Source: Glycomyces tritici (lineage in GTDB: Bacteria; Actinomycetota; Actinomycetes; Mycobacteriales; Micromonosporaceae). From it: a stretch of DNA of 64,000 bases. The stretch is taken from the NCBI RefSeq assembly GCF_030403505.1, contig NZ_JAUEMJ010000005.1:325504-389503 (forward strand), given 5' to 3'. Made by a program: the position numbers and the translations under genes. Shown piece by piece: positions 8,246-17,240 of this stretch (within the stretch, counting starts at the first letter, position 1; every line of letters begins with the position of its first letter). The notes below the pieces were generated by a model. The model had not been told where the DNA came from. It made no database searches and saw nothing but the letters and a program-made list of their open reading frames with translations.

Positions 8246-9241
8246 TCAATTGCCGAGCACGGCCCGGCCCGCGACAGCGAGCGCGAGGGCGCGCTGCTCC
8301 CGGGCCATGGCCTCGAGGTCGGACCGCAGCCCGGCCAGCCATTCGGGTTCGCCGGCGTCCGGCGTGCCGAGGGCCCGCGTGATGCGGACCAGCGAGCAGA
8401 CGGCGTGCACGCCCGTGAACAGGCGCAGGCTCGCGACCTCGGCCTCCGTGAACCCGCGAACGCCCCGGTACCCGGCGATGAACGCCTCGACCAGCGCGCG
8501 CCGCTCCTCGGCGACGGCGCCATCGGGGCCGGTGAGGTCCCGCAGGGCGAAGGCGACATCGGCGGCGTACCAGGAGTGCGCGGCCTCGTCGAAGTCGAAG
8601 GCCGTCGCCCGATCGCCCTCCCACGCGAGGTTGTCCAGCTCGAAGTCGCCGTGCACGACCCCGAACCGGGCATTGTCGCGGGGCAGCGCGGCGACCCGCT
8701 CGCCGAGGCGCGCCACGGCCTCGGCCAGCTCGGCGTCCCCCGGGAACCGCTCGGCCGCCTCGGCGAGTTCGCCGAACGCCTGCGGCAGCACGGCATCGAC
8801 GTCCGCGGCATCGCGGTGCACGATCGCGAGCGCGCGGCCCCACGCGCGGGCGCGGTCGGCGGTGAGCTCATCGGCGTCCGCCTCCTCGCCGGCCGCGGCC
8901 TCCACCACCATGGCGCGCATCGGCCCGTGCGCGGTCGGCACGGTGACCGTGAGCCGTCCGGAGTCGGCCCGGACCGGCCGCACGACCGGCGTGCCGTTCT
9001 CGGCGAGGCGCTCCATGAGCGCCGCCACGGCCTCGGCCCCGGCGTCCTGCTCGGGTGCGAACCGCAGGTACCGCTTCCCGCGCGGGTCGGGCAGCACGAA
9101 CACGTGGGAGGCGCTGGAGCGCCACCAGCGCGCGGTCCCGGGCTCGTACCCCCATGCGGCGGCGACCTCGTCGGCGATCGGACTGGTCCAGGCTTCGGTG
9201 ACGGTCTGCTTCAGACGGTCGATCTCAGTCAATGGCATCAT
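8246..9241 (-). CDS. Aminoglycoside-phosphotransferase-fold kinase (homoserine-kinase-II-like)
   Basis: A 331-residue protein kinase-like phosphotransferase. It has the ATP lobe around SSASHVFVLPDPRGKRYLRF, the catalytic HGDFELDN motif, and the metal-binding FDFDEAAHSWYAADVAF segment. The closest general group is COG2334 (homoserine kinase type II / SrkA), whose members phosphorylate small alcohols or proteins; the substrate is not predictable here. Two adjacent ATGs (9241 and 9238) lack a strong ribosome site; I use the first. It is divergent from the ribokinase gene at 9464, with an intergenic region that shows no clear operator. Confidence 0.82.
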   Translation of the reverse strand: MMPLTEIDRLKQTVTEAWTSPIADEVAAAWGYEPGTARWWRSSASHVFVLPDPRGKRYLRFAPEQDAGAEAVAALMERLAENGTPVVRPVRADSGRLTVTVPTAHGPMRAMVVEAAAGEEADADELTADRARAWGRALAIVHRDAADVDAVLPQAFGELAEAAERFPGDAELAEAVARLGERVAALPRDNARFGVVHGDFELDNLAWEGDRATAFDFDEAAHSWYAADVAFALRDLTGPDGAVAEERRALVEAFIAGYRGVRGFTEAEVASLRLFTGVHAVCSLVRITRALGTPDAGEPEWLAGLRSDLEAMAREQRALALAVAGRAVLGN

Positions 9242-9463
9242 CGCGAGCCAGTCTCGCGTCCCGGCGGCCCGGAGGCAAACGGATTCCCAGCCGCCGACCC
9301 TCCTCGGCGACGCCATCGGGACTGCGAGGGCGCCCAGCTGTTGAGACGGTCGGTCTCGGATCACTGGATCGGCCGACTCGCGGACCGGCCCGCGGACGCT
9401 GTGTCAGGCTTCGCATGGGCGGATACCACCGCCTCGGTGATCCGGACTGTGGAGGCAGGCAAC

Positions 9464-10369
9464 ATGAGCGTGGTCGTCATCGGAAGCGCGAACCTCGACC
9501 TCGTCTACGAGGTCGAGCGTATCCCCGCGCCGGGCGAGACGGTGCTCTCGCGCGGCCTCGCCTCCTTCCCCGGCGGCAAGGGCAACAACCAGGCCATCGC
9601 CGCCGCCCGCGCCGGGGCCGAGACGCGCTTCATCGCCGCGCTGGGCCGGGACGCGGCGGCCGACGAGCTCGCCGCGCAAGCCCGGGCAGCGGGCATCACC
9701 CTGCTCGACCGCCGCGTGGACGCCCCGACCGGCACCGCCGTCATCTTCGTGGACCGCAAGGGCGAGAACTCGATCGTCGTCAACTCGGGCGCGAACGCCG
9801 CCCTCGTGGACCTCACCGAGGCCGAACTGGCCGAGATCGCCGCCGCCGACGTCATGGTCGTGCAGCTGGAGACGCCGCTGGACACCGTGACCGCCGCGAT
9901 CCGCGCCGCGCGGGCCGCCGACACCGTCGTGGTCCTCAACGCCGCCCCGAGCGGGGCCTTTCCCGAAGCGCTGCTGGCCGAGGTCGACATCCTCATCGTG
10001 AACGAGCACGAGGCCGCCGAACTCGCGGGCGAGCCGGCGGGGACGGGCGAGCGGTCGCTCATGTCCGTGCTCACCGCGCACGGCTGCGACGTCGTCATCA
10101 CCCTCGGCGCCGACGGCGCCTTCGTCGGCGGGCGCGGCGCCGATCCGGTGAAGGTCGCGGCGTTCCCGGTCGAGGTCAAGGACACCACGGGCGCGGGGGA
10201 CGTGTTCGTGGGCGCCTTCGCCGCCTCCCTGGACCGCACCGCCGACGAGCGCTCGCTCGTGGCGGCCACCGAGTTCGCGACCGCCGCCTCGGCCATCGCG
10301 GTGCAGCGCAAAGGCGCGGGACCCTCGATTCCGACCCTGGACGAGGTGCGGAGCCTGCTGGACTCCTGA
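9464..10369 (+). CDS. rbsK: Ribokinase (PfkB family)
   Basis: Phosphorylates D-ribose at O5 with ATP. The 301-residue protein has the two PfkB signatures: ASFPGGKGNNQA in the N-terminal lobe and DTTGAGDVFVGAF near the C-terminus, where Asp246 is the catalytic base. The N-terminus GSANLDLVYEVERIPAPGET is typical of ribokinase rather than fructokinase or adenosine kinase. The ATG at 9464 follows GGAGG by 8 bases. No ribose transporter or RbsD lies beside it, so ribose or nucleoside ribose salvage is inferred. It is followed by a small membrane protein gene with its own ribosome site. Confidence 0.9.
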   Translation: MSVVVIGSANLDLVYEVERIPAPGETVLSRGLASFPGGKGNNQAIAAARAGAETRFIAALGRDAAADELAAQARAAGITLLDRRVDAPTGTAVIFVDRKGENSIVVNSGANAALVDLTEAELAEIAAADVMVVQLETPLDTVTAAIRAARAADTVVVLNAAPSGAFPEALLAEVDILIVNEHEAAELAGEPAGTGERSLMSVLTAHGCDVVITLGADGAFVGGRGADPVKVAAFPVEVKDTTGAGDVFVGAFAASLDRTADERSLVAATEFATAASAIAVQRKGAGPSIPTLDEVRSLLDS

Positions 10370-10436
10370 TTTCGGGGCCGCGGGACGCCGCTTTCGGCCA
10401 TGATGGAGGGACCGAACGGGCATCGGAGGCTCAATT

Positions 10437-10694
10437 ATGATCGGATTCATCGTCGCAGGGCTCATCATCGGCGCGCTGGCGCGCCTGATCAAGCCGGGCA
10501 AGCAGAACCTCGGCATCTTCGCCACGCTGCTGCTGGGCCTGGTCGGCTCGGTCATCGGCGGGACGATCGCGAACCTGCTCGGCACGGGCGACATCTTCGA
10601 GTTGAACATCATCGGGTTCATCGCGGCGGTGATCGTCTCGGTCCTCCTCATCGGCGTCGCCGAGAGCCTCGTGGGCCGCAAGAAGTCCGCTTGA
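10437..10694 (+). CDS. GlsB/YeaQ/YmgE-family small membrane protein
   Basis: An 85-residue protein with three hydrophobic helices: residues 1-14 (MIGFIVAGLIIGAL), about 25-47 (with GLVGSVIGGTIANLL) and 57-75. Glycine-rich helix faces and the order of motifs match the transglycosylase-associated GlsB family, which is linked to envelope and general stress responses; no enzymatic role is proven. GGAGG lies 7 bases before the ATG. A strong 38-base palindrome follows the stop codon. Confidence 0.88.
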   Translation: MIGFIVAGLIIGALARLIKPGKQNLGIFATLLLGLVGSVIGGTIANLLGTGDIFELNIIGFIAAVIVSVLLIGVAESLVGRKKSA

Positions 10695-10700
10695 CCTTCC

Positions 10701-10738
10701 CGTAGGGCCCCGCACGCGACCGCGTGCGGGGCCCTACG
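10701..10738 (+). terminator. Strong terminator hairpin
   Basis: Two 18-base arms (CGTAGGGCCCCGCACGCG and its complement) with only two bases between them, 6 bases after the stop codon of the GlsB-family gene. Confidence 0.85.
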
Positions 10739-10774
10739 GACGCCCGGATTCGGGCGGGGCTGGGGCAACGGCGA

Positions 10775-10803
10775 AGGCCCTGTGCGGTTCGCGCACAGGG
10801 CCT
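10775..10803 (-). terminator. Terminator of the GH39-like gene
   Basis: AGGCCCTGTGCG, a GTTCG loop, then the exact complement, 14 bases past the stop of the minus-strand gene. Confidence 0.8.
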
Positions 10804-10817
10804 CCGGTCTCTTGCCG

Positions 10818-13511
10818 CTAGCGCGCTGCCGTCGTCGGGGCGCCGATCAGGCGCGGGGCGATGACGACCCGGTCGATGTCCGGCGCCCAGGCGTTCGCGT
10901 TGCCCAGCCGCAGGGCCTCATCCGCAGTGGACAGTGTCACCGGGATGGTGCGCTGCGAGAAGCTGTTCCACGAGTACGTGTAGCGGAAGTACGCGTGTCC
11001 CACCTGCTCGGTGCCCTCCTGGACCTCCAGCAGCCGGTCCACGACCTGCGGGTTGTAGTCGTGCTGGCCGGAGGTCTCGGCGTTGGCGTAGAACACGGTG
11101 AGGTCGTAGTCCCCGGGGGCGGCGAAGCCGTCGCGGGCGATCTCGACCGCGTTGCCCGCGCCGTTGCCGATCCAGCCGACGAAGGCGCTTCCGGAGGCGT
11201 TGGTGCCGGTGCTGTCCGGGAGCTGCGTGACCGCCGCCTGGCCGTGCAGGGTCATGTCCTCGGCCTCGACCGTGACGGCGGCGCTGTCGGCGGTGCGGTC
11301 GCGGATCGTGGTGAGGGACTGGACGACCGCGCCGTCGGGGGAGCGGAGCTCGATCTCGTTGATGCCCTCGTTGAGGTGGAGGGTGGCGGTGGAGCGCCAC
11401 TTCCCGGCCTTGCTCGCGGTGACCTCGGCGACCGGTGCGCCGTTCACCGCGACCTCGACCGAGGAGGCCTTGGTGGAGGCCCAGTCGATCTGCACGTCGT
11501 AGTACCCGGTCTCGATAGCGGTGGCGTACAGGTCCGCCCGGTCGTCGCCGCTCAGGGCCGCGCCGCCCTTGCAGTTGCCGGTCCACTTCAGGGCCGCGCC
11601 GTTCTCCAGGCGGAAGCCCGAAGCCGGATACAGGGTCGGCTCCCCGTTCTCCACATTGGTCAACGAGACCTTGTCGAGCGTGATGTCCGAGTTCGGGAGC
11701 TTCGTGGTCCCGTCCGCGCTGGAGCGGATCGACAGGGTGTGGCTGCCGGCGGTCAGGTCAACGAGCAGTTCGGCGCTGCCGCGGTACTTCCACCTGCTGT
11801 TGGCGTTGAGCGCCAGGTCGGCCGCGTACTGGATCGTGCCCGACGACTCGTCGTCCACGAACAGCGCGTGCCGACCGGGGACGCCCGGGGCGCCGCCGAT
11901 CACCTGGAGCCGGTAGGTCCCGTCGCTCGGGACGTCCACGGTCCATTCGGCGCGGGAGCCGACCTGGTTGAAGGAGCCCACGTCCTTGCCGCCGGAGGCC
12001 AGGAACTGCCAGCCGCCGTTCGCCTTCGGGTCCTGCGTGTACACGGTGGCGGCGGTGATCGCCATGTCCTCGGCCTCGATCGCGTCGCGCCACGGCTGCG
12101 CGGCGGCGTCGGCTTCCACGTCGCGCGTCTGGCTCGGGGTGATGATGAGCTGGTAGCCCGCGTACCGGTCGTAAGTGGGCACGTCGAGCCGCAGTTCGCC
12201 GTCGACCACCTGAAGGCCGTCGTAGGCGGCGATCACCGGCGGGTCGCCGGCGAGGCCTTCGGCGCCGGTGAGGGCGTTCTCGCGGATCTCCACGTCGACC
12301 TTGCCGCCGAAGATCGACTTGTCGAGCCCTGAGAGGTCAAGGGCCACATCGCTGTCGGTGCCTCCCCAGAGGACGGTGGCGCGCCGGTTGGCCTCGTGGA
12401 CCGCGCCGATGCCCTGGAGGGTGTCCACGCCGTCCGGCGTCGGGGGCGTGACCTTCACCGTCTCGCTGCCGTCGAGGTCGCCGTACCACTTGAACATCCA
12501 CCAGCCGGCGTTGGCGCCGCCCGGCCGGGCGGTGTTGTCGGAGAGGTTGCCCGCGTAGTTCCAGTACGCGGTCTGGGCGTCCACCTTGGTGTCCTCGAAC
12601 ATCGAGAACCACTGGACGAGCTGCCCGGGGACGCTCATGTCGCGGAGCATCCCGTACTCGGTGATGTTGACCGGGATCGGTTCGAGGCCGAGTGACGCTT
12701 CCAGCGCGCGGTAGTCGGCGAAGTGCTGCCGGTAGGTGCCGAGGTTGTCGATGCCCAGCTCGTGCCAGACGAAGATGTCCGGCAGCGAGTCGTTGGCCTT
12801 GGCGAACTCGAGGATGTCGCGGCTGCGCTCGGGCTGCCAGCGGGTGTCGCCGGGGCCGGCGATGCGGGCGTGGCCGAGGTCGTGGCGCGCCCAGACCTCC
12901 TGGATCTTCTCGTAGACGGCCTGCCAGTCGCCGAGGAACCGGTCCTTCTGCCCGGCCCAGTTCGGGTACCAGTTGCCGCCGTCGGGCTCGTTGAAGGGGA
13001 GGAAGACGTAGTCCTGCGGCCGTGCGGAGTCGGTGGCGACGGCCTCGGTCACGAACTCGATGACCTCGAGGAAGTCCCAGACGCCGTTGCCGCCCTCGGT
13101 GTAGGTGCCGTCTTCGAGGTTGTAGGTGCGGTCGTCTCCGGGGCGCCTCCCGCCGTTGTACGGCCACTCGGGGTAGTAGTCCTGCATGTAGATGTACATG
13201 TCCTCGCCGTTCTTGGCGAAGAACCCGTCCTCGACCTTGACGGCGTCGCCGGAGGGGTGCTGGGTGCCGTAGGGCGCCTTCTGCGAGGTGTTGGTGATGT
13301 GGGCGCCGTTGATCAGCGCCTGGGTGGGGGCGCCTTCGTCGCCGAAGCCGTAGAGCGTGCCGGTCGCGCCGCCGCGGAAGTCGCCGGTGCGTTCGGCGAA
13401 GTCCACCGCGAGCACTTCGGGCTCGGCGGCGGTGGCCGGGGAGGCGAGACCGGTCAGGGCGGTCGCGGCGACTGCCGCGGCTGCACCGGTGCTCATGAGT
13501 CTCCTCAACAT
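10818..13511 (-). CDS. Secreted clan GH-A glycosidase (GH39-like) with two CBM6/35-like modules
   Basis: An exported 897-residue enzyme. A Sec signal peptide ends at PATAAE (about residue 29). The catalytic barrel (about 33-400) has acid/base Glu175 in PFNEPD and nucleophile Glu285 in NITEYG, the two strand-end glutamates of clan GH-A. A beta-domain follows (about 400-530), then two modules that each begin with the EAEDM motif of CBM6/CBM35-type domains (from about 540 and about 800). I favour a GH39-like enzyme but cannot exclude another GH-A family. The ATG at 13511 has GAGAGG 9 bases upstream. Its promoter TTGAAA-17-TACGGT (minus) overlaps a LacI-type operator shared with the alpha-galactosidase/ABC operon, so the secreted enzyme probably supplies the imported sugar. 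Confidence 0.8.
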   Translation of the reverse strand: MLRRLMSTGAAAAVAATALTGLASPATAAEPEVLAVDFAERTGDFRGGATGTLYGFGDEGAPTQALINGAHITNTSQKAPYGTQHPSGDAVKVEDGFFAKNGEDMYIYMQDYYPEWPYNGGRRPGDDRTYNLEDGTYTEGGNGVWDFLEVIEFVTEAVATDSARPQDYVFLPFNEPDGGNWYPNWAGQKDRFLGDWQAVYEKIQEVWARHDLGHARIAGPGDTRWQPERSRDILEFAKANDSLPDIFVWHELGIDNLGTYRQHFADYRALEASLGLEPIPVNITEYGMLRDMSVPGQLVQWFSMFEDTKVDAQTAYWNYAGNLSDNTARPGGANAGWWMFKWYGDLDGSETVKVTPPTPDGVDTLQGIGAVHEANRRATVLWGGTDSDVALDLSGLDKSIFGGKVDVEIRENALTGAEGLAGDPPVIAAYDGLQVVDGELRLDVPTYDRYAGYQLIITPSQTRDVEADAAAQPWRDAIEAEDMAITAATVYTQDPKANGGWQFLASGGKDVGSFNQVGSRAEWTVDVPSDGTYRLQVIGGAPGVPGRHALFVDDESSGTIQYAADLALNANSRWKYRGSAELLVDLTAGSHTLSIRSSADGTTKLPNSDITLDKVSLTNVENGEPTLYPASGFRLENGAALKWTGNCKGGAALSGDDRADLYATAIETGYYDVQIDWASTKASSVEVAVNGAPVAEVTASKAGKWRSTATLHLNEGINEIELRSPDGAVVQSLTTIRDRTADSAAVTVEAEDMTLHGQAAVTQLPDSTGTNASGSAFVGWIGNGAGNAVEIARDGFAAPGDYDLTVFYANAETSGQHDYNPQVVDRLLEVQEGTEQVGHAYFRYTYSWNSFSQRTIPVTLSTADEALRLGNANAWAPDIDRVVIAPRLIGAPTTAAR

Positions 13512-13584
13512 CAGGGTGGTCCTCTCTTCATTGAGCCGGGACGTGTTGAAAAACCGGGGATCGCGACCGTTGGATCGCAGGTAG

Positions 13585-13650
13585 ACCGTACCGATCTTTG
13601 ATAACGATTTCAAGACACGACTTGAAATCGATTTCATACCGGGTTATGGT
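13585..13650. promoter_or_regulatory. Divergent promoters with LacI-type operators
   Basis: Minus promoter TTGAAA (13613-13608), 17 bases, TACGGT (13590-13585). Plus promoter TTGAAA (13622-13627), 17 bases, TATGGT (13645-13650). The perfect dyad TGAAATCGATTTCA (13623-13636) covers the plus -35 and the related TTTGATAACGATTTCAAG (13597-13614) covers the minus -35. CGATTTCAAG and CTTGAAATCG (13605-13630) also form a 10-base inverted repeat. Probably bound by the LacI protein encoded at 19038. Confidence 0.8.
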
Positions 13651-13715
13651 TCGGGCTGTCAACGCATCGCGGCGGTCTCCCGTCCGCGGTCCCGACGTAC
13701 GGACAAAGGGGTATC

Positions 13716-15806
13716 GTGACCGATCAGTTCTCTTGGGGCAGTGGACGTCTCGAGTTCGGATTCGCCTGGGGCGACGACTCGCCGGTGCATCTGGCGGGCC
13801 TCACCCGCGACGGCGCCGCGATCCCGCTGCACGCCGTGCCCCTCGTCGAGGTCACCACCGCCCGGACCGGCAACACCCCCGCCGCCGACCGGATCTCCCA
13901 CACCGAGCTCGGCCTGGCCCTGCGCTACGCCTCCCACAGCGAGGAGCGGGACGGCGGCGTCCGAAGGCTGGTCATCCGCCAGACCGCGCCCGGCGTCCTG
14001 GCCGTCGTCACGCTCGAGCGCTTCGACACCGCCGAGGCGGCCGTCCGCTCCCGCGTCGAAATCCGCGCCGCAGGAGACGACACCCTCGTGCTCCGCTCCG
14101 TCGCCTCCTGGTCCTCCGGCTTCACCCGGCCCGGCGGCACAGACGACGACAACCTCGCCGGCTGGCACCGCGTCCAAGGGATGAGCGACTGGTTCGGCGA
14201 AGGCCGCTGGAGCCGCACCCCGCTGCGCGGCAACGACTTCCCGCGCCTCTCCACCCACTTCGCCCACAGCGCCCACGACCCGCGCGGCCACCACTCCGTC
14301 ACCTCCGACGGCACCTGGTCCACCGGCCGCCACCTCCCGGTCGCGGGCCTCGAGACCGCCGGCCTCGCCTTCGCCTGGCAGATCGAGCACAACGGCGCCT
14401 GGCGCTGGGAGCTCGGCGAAGACCTCCAAGGCGGCTACTTCACCCTCTCCGGCCCCACCGACGCCGACTCGGCCTGGACCCGCGTCGTGCGCCCCGGCGA
14501 GGCCTTCACCACCGTCCCGGCCACGGTCACCGTGGGAGAGGACTTCACCGAAGCCGTTGCGGCCCTGACGGACTTCCGCCGCGCCGCCCGCCGCCCCCAC
14601 CCCGACAACGCCGCCATGCCCGTGGTCTTCAACGACTACATGAACACCCTCCTCGGCGACCCCACCACCGAGAAGCTCCTCCCGCTCATCACGGCCGCCG
14701 CCGAAGTCGGCGCCGAGATCTTCTGCATCGACGCCGGCTGGTACGACGACGGCGGCGACTGGTGGCCCAGCGTGGGGGAGTGGCAGCCCTCCACCACCCG
14801 CTTCCCCGGCGGCCTCGGCGAGGTCATCGACGCGATCCGCGACGCCGGCATGGTCCCCGGCCTCTGGCTCGAACCCGAGGTCATCGGCGTCCGCAGCCCC
14901 ATGGCCCGCAAGCTCCCCGACGCGGCGTTCCTCCAGCGCCACGGCCAGCGCATCACCGAGCACCACCGCTACCACCTGGACCTGCGCCACCCGGCGGCCG
15001 TCGCGCACCTCGACGGCGTCGTGGACCGCCTCGTGAACGACTTCGGCATCGGCTTCTTCAAGTTCGACTACAACATCAACCCCGGCCCCGGCACCGACCT
15101 CGACGCCGACAGCGTCGGCGACGGCCTCCTCGGCCACAACCGGGCCCACCTCGCCTGGCTCGACGGCGTCCTCGACCGCCACCCCGGCCTGGTCATCGAG
15201 AACTGCTCCTCCGGCGCGATGCGCCAGGACTTCGCGGTCCTCTCCCGCCTCGCCATGCAGTCCACTTCGGACCAGCAGGACTTCGCGAAGTACCCGCCGA
15301 TCGCCGCCGCGGCCCCGATCTCGCTCCTGCCCGAGCAGGCCGCCAGCTGGGCCTACCCCCAACCCGAGATGAACGACGAGGAAGTCGCGTTCTGCCTCGT
15401 CACCGGCCTCCTCGGCCGCTTCTACGTCTCCGGCCACCTCAACGAGATGACCGAAGCCCAGCGCGCCACCGTCGCCGCCGCCGTCGCGACCGCGAAGCGG
15501 CTGCGCGAGTCCATCGCCGCGGGCCACGCGTACTGGCCCGCCGGACTCCCGGACTGGACCGAACCGTGGGTCGCCCTCGGCCTGCGCGGCGACGGCGAAG
15601 ACCTCGTCTCCGTCTGGCGCCGGGGCGGCGACGCCGCGACCAGACTGCACCTGCCGCACCTCGCCGACCGCGACCTCCGGGTCGCCACCGTGTTCCCCCT
15701 CGACCTTCCCGAGTGGAAGACCGACTGGGACCGCGACACCGGCACCTTGACCGTGCAGGGAGGGGACGCCGACATCGCCGCCCGCACCCTGCGCCTGCAC
15801 TACTAG
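13716..15806 (+). CDS. Cytoplasmic GH36 alpha-galactosidase
   Basis: A 696-residue enzyme without a signal peptide that removes terminal alpha-galactose from imported oligosaccharides. It has the GH36 layout: N-terminal beta-sandwich, central barrel with WLEPEVIGVRSP, nucleophile Asp451 in FKFDYN, and acid/base Asp505 in CSSGAMRQD, then a C-terminal beta-domain. The GTG at 13716 follows AAAGGGG. It is the first gene of an operon with the binding protein 25 bases downstream and two permeases, so the transporter probably brings in its substrate. Regulation is by the operator over its -35 box. Raffinose-type sugars, galactosylated manno-oligosaccharides and galactosyl-arabinose are all possible substrates. 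Confidence 0.92.
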   Translation: MTDQFSWGSGRLEFGFAWGDDSPVHLAGLTRDGAAIPLHAVPLVEVTTARTGNTPAADRISHTELGLALRYASHSEERDGGVRRLVIRQTAPGVLAVVTLERFDTAEAAVRSRVEIRAAGDDTLVLRSVASWSSGFTRPGGTDDDNLAGWHRVQGMSDWFGEGRWSRTPLRGNDFPRLSTHFAHSAHDPRGHHSVTSDGTWSTGRHLPVAGLETAGLAFAWQIEHNGAWRWELGEDLQGGYFTLSGPTDADSAWTRVVRPGEAFTTVPATVTVGEDFTEAVAALTDFRRAARRPHPDNAAMPVVFNDYMNTLLGDPTTEKLLPLITAAAEVGAEIFCIDAGWYDDGGDWWPSVGEWQPSTTRFPGGLGEVIDAIRDAGMVPGLWLEPEVIGVRSPMARKLPDAAFLQRHGQRITEHHRYHLDLRHPAAVAHLDGVVDRLVNDFGIGFFKFDYNINPGPGTDLDADSVGDGLLGHNRAHLAWLDGVLDRHPGLVIENCSSGAMRQDFAVLSRLAMQSTSDQQDFAKYPPIAAAAPISLLPEQAASWAYPQPEMNDEEVAFCLVTGLLGRFYVSGHLNEMTEAQRATVAAAVATAKRLRESIAAGHAYWPAGLPDWTEPWVALGLRGDGEDLVSVWRRGGDAATRLHLPHLADRDLRVATVFPLDLPEWKTDWDRDTGTLTVQGGDADIAARTLRLHY

Positions 15807-15830
15807 TCCCTCACTGTAAGGAGCGATTCA

Positions 15831-17144
15831 ATGAAGAACAGGTTCCGCAACGCGCTGGCGCTCGCCGCCGCAGGCGCGATCACGCTCGCCGGGTGCTCCG
15901 ACCCCGGCGCCGACACCGGGTCGGACGGCCCGGTCTCCTGGCCCGCGCAGGACGCCGACCTCTCCGGCACCACCCTGACCATCTGGGCCGCCCAGAACTC
16001 GAACACCGTGCCCGACAGCGTGATCGCGGGCTTCGAGGAGCTCACCGGCGCCGAGGTCGAGGTCGTCACGATCCCCGACCCGTACGAGCAGGGCGTCCAG
16101 ACCAAGGTCGCCACCGGCGACAAGCCCGACCTCGCGTTCTGGCAGCCCACGGCCTCGCAGCTGACGGCGATCAACGCCTCGCAGAACCTCCAGCCGCTCG
16201 ACGACGCCCCGTGGCTCGACGCGTACAAGCCCGAGCTGCGCGACATCACCGGCATCCTCGACGACACCCGCTACGCCGCGCTCATCACCACCCCCGCCGT
16301 CGAAGGCGTCTACTACAACAAGGAGGTGTTCGCGGCCAACGGCATCACCGCGACCCCCACCGACTGGGACTCCTTCCTGCAGACCGCCCGCGACCTCAAG
16401 GGCGCCGGCGTCACCCCCTTCCATGAGATGGCCGCGGACAAGTGGGGCACCCAGTGGTGGGTGCAGGTGCTGCTCGCCGACGCCGCCGCGGACGGCCTCT
16501 GGGACCGCGTGAACGCGAACGAGGAGAAGTTCACCGACCCGACCATCCAGGGCGCCATCGACACTTACCAGGGGCTCATCGACGAAGGCCTGTTCAACGA
16601 GGACATCAAGACCGCCACCTTCGAGGACCAGGGCGCCGCCCTCCTCGCGGGCGACGCCGCGATGGTCATGCAGGTCAACTCCTACTTCGGCCAGCTCCAG
16701 TCGCTCGCCGACACCGAGGAGCTGAACCAGAAGATCGGCTTCTTCCCGATCTCGCCGTCCGGCAACACCGGCACCTTCATCCCCGACCAGTCGAACGCCC
16801 TGGTGGCCTTCAAGACCGGGGACGAAAAGCGCGAGGCCGCCGCCCGCCAGCTCCTCTCCTACTGGATGGGCGACGGCTACGAGGACTTCGTGAACGCCCA
16901 GTCGACCGTCTCGCTCCAGACCGGCGTCGAGACCCCCGCCGACGTCCCCGAGGCCCTGCTCGCCGTCAGCGACTCGGTCGGCACCTCGGTCGGCTCGATG
17001 CAGGCCCAGGCCATCGCGAACCCGGACCTGTACATCTACCTCGCGGACATGATCCAGGGCACCAAGACGCCCGCCGAGGTCGCGGAGGCCACCCAGGCCC
17101 AGTTCGAAGAACTCGCCAAAGCCCAAGGCGCCGAAGGCTTCTAA
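15831..17144 (+). CDS. ABC sugar transporter, substrate-binding lipoprotein
   Basis: A 437-residue family 1 extracellular solute-binding protein. The lipobox LAGC places the lipidated Cys at residue 22 after a short charged N-terminus and hydrophobic stretch. The mature protein has the bilobal pattern with LTIWAAQNSNTVPDSVIAGF at the start of the first lobe. TAAGGAG lies 7 bases before the ATG. It is anchored on the outer face of the membrane and delivers an oligosaccharide to the two permeases encoded downstream. A hairpin between this gene and the first permease probably keeps its mRNA more abundant than the rest of the operon. Confidence 0.93.
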   Translation: MKNRFRNALALAAAGAITLAGCSDPGADTGSDGPVSWPAQDADLSGTTLTIWAAQNSNTVPDSVIAGFEELTGAEVEVVTIPDPYEQGVQTKVATGDKPDLAFWQPTASQLTAINASQNLQPLDDAPWLDAYKPELRDITGILDDTRYAALITTPAVEGVYYNKEVFAANGITATPTDWDSFLQTARDLKGAGVTPFHEMAADKWGTQWWVQVLLADAAADGLWDRVNANEEKFTDPTIQGAIDTYQGLIDEGLFNEDIKTATFEDQGAALLAGDAAMVMQVNSYFGQLQSLADTEELNQKIGFFPISPSGNTGTFIPDQSNALVAFKTGDEKREAAARQLLSYWMGDGYEDFVNAQSTVSLQTGVETPADVPEALLAVSDSVGTSVGSMQAQAIANPDLYIYLADMIQGTKTPAEVAEATQAQFEELAKAQGAEGF

Positions 17145-17162
17145 CAAATCAGCCGCTCCACC

Positions 17163-17201
17163 GAGGGGCGCCGGGCATGGGTCGAGACCCCGGCGCCCCT
17201 C
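17163..17201 (+). promoter_or_regulatory. Intercistronic hairpin after the binding-protein gene
   Basis: GAGGGGCGCCGGG pairs perfectly with CCCGGCGCCCCTC across a 13-base loop, 18 bases after the stop. Such structures in binding-protein operons protect the upstream message or partly terminate transcription. Confidence 0.65.
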
Positions 17202-17240
17202 ACCTCCGAAGCAACGCCGCTACCAGGAAGGCCGAACTCC

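Noticed and set aside
7102..8871. Upstream extension of the mannanase frame to nearly 1260 codons
   Set aside because: The extension is antisense-like filler over the hydrolase and kinase genes; a ribosome site, signal peptide and promoter all place the start at 7101.
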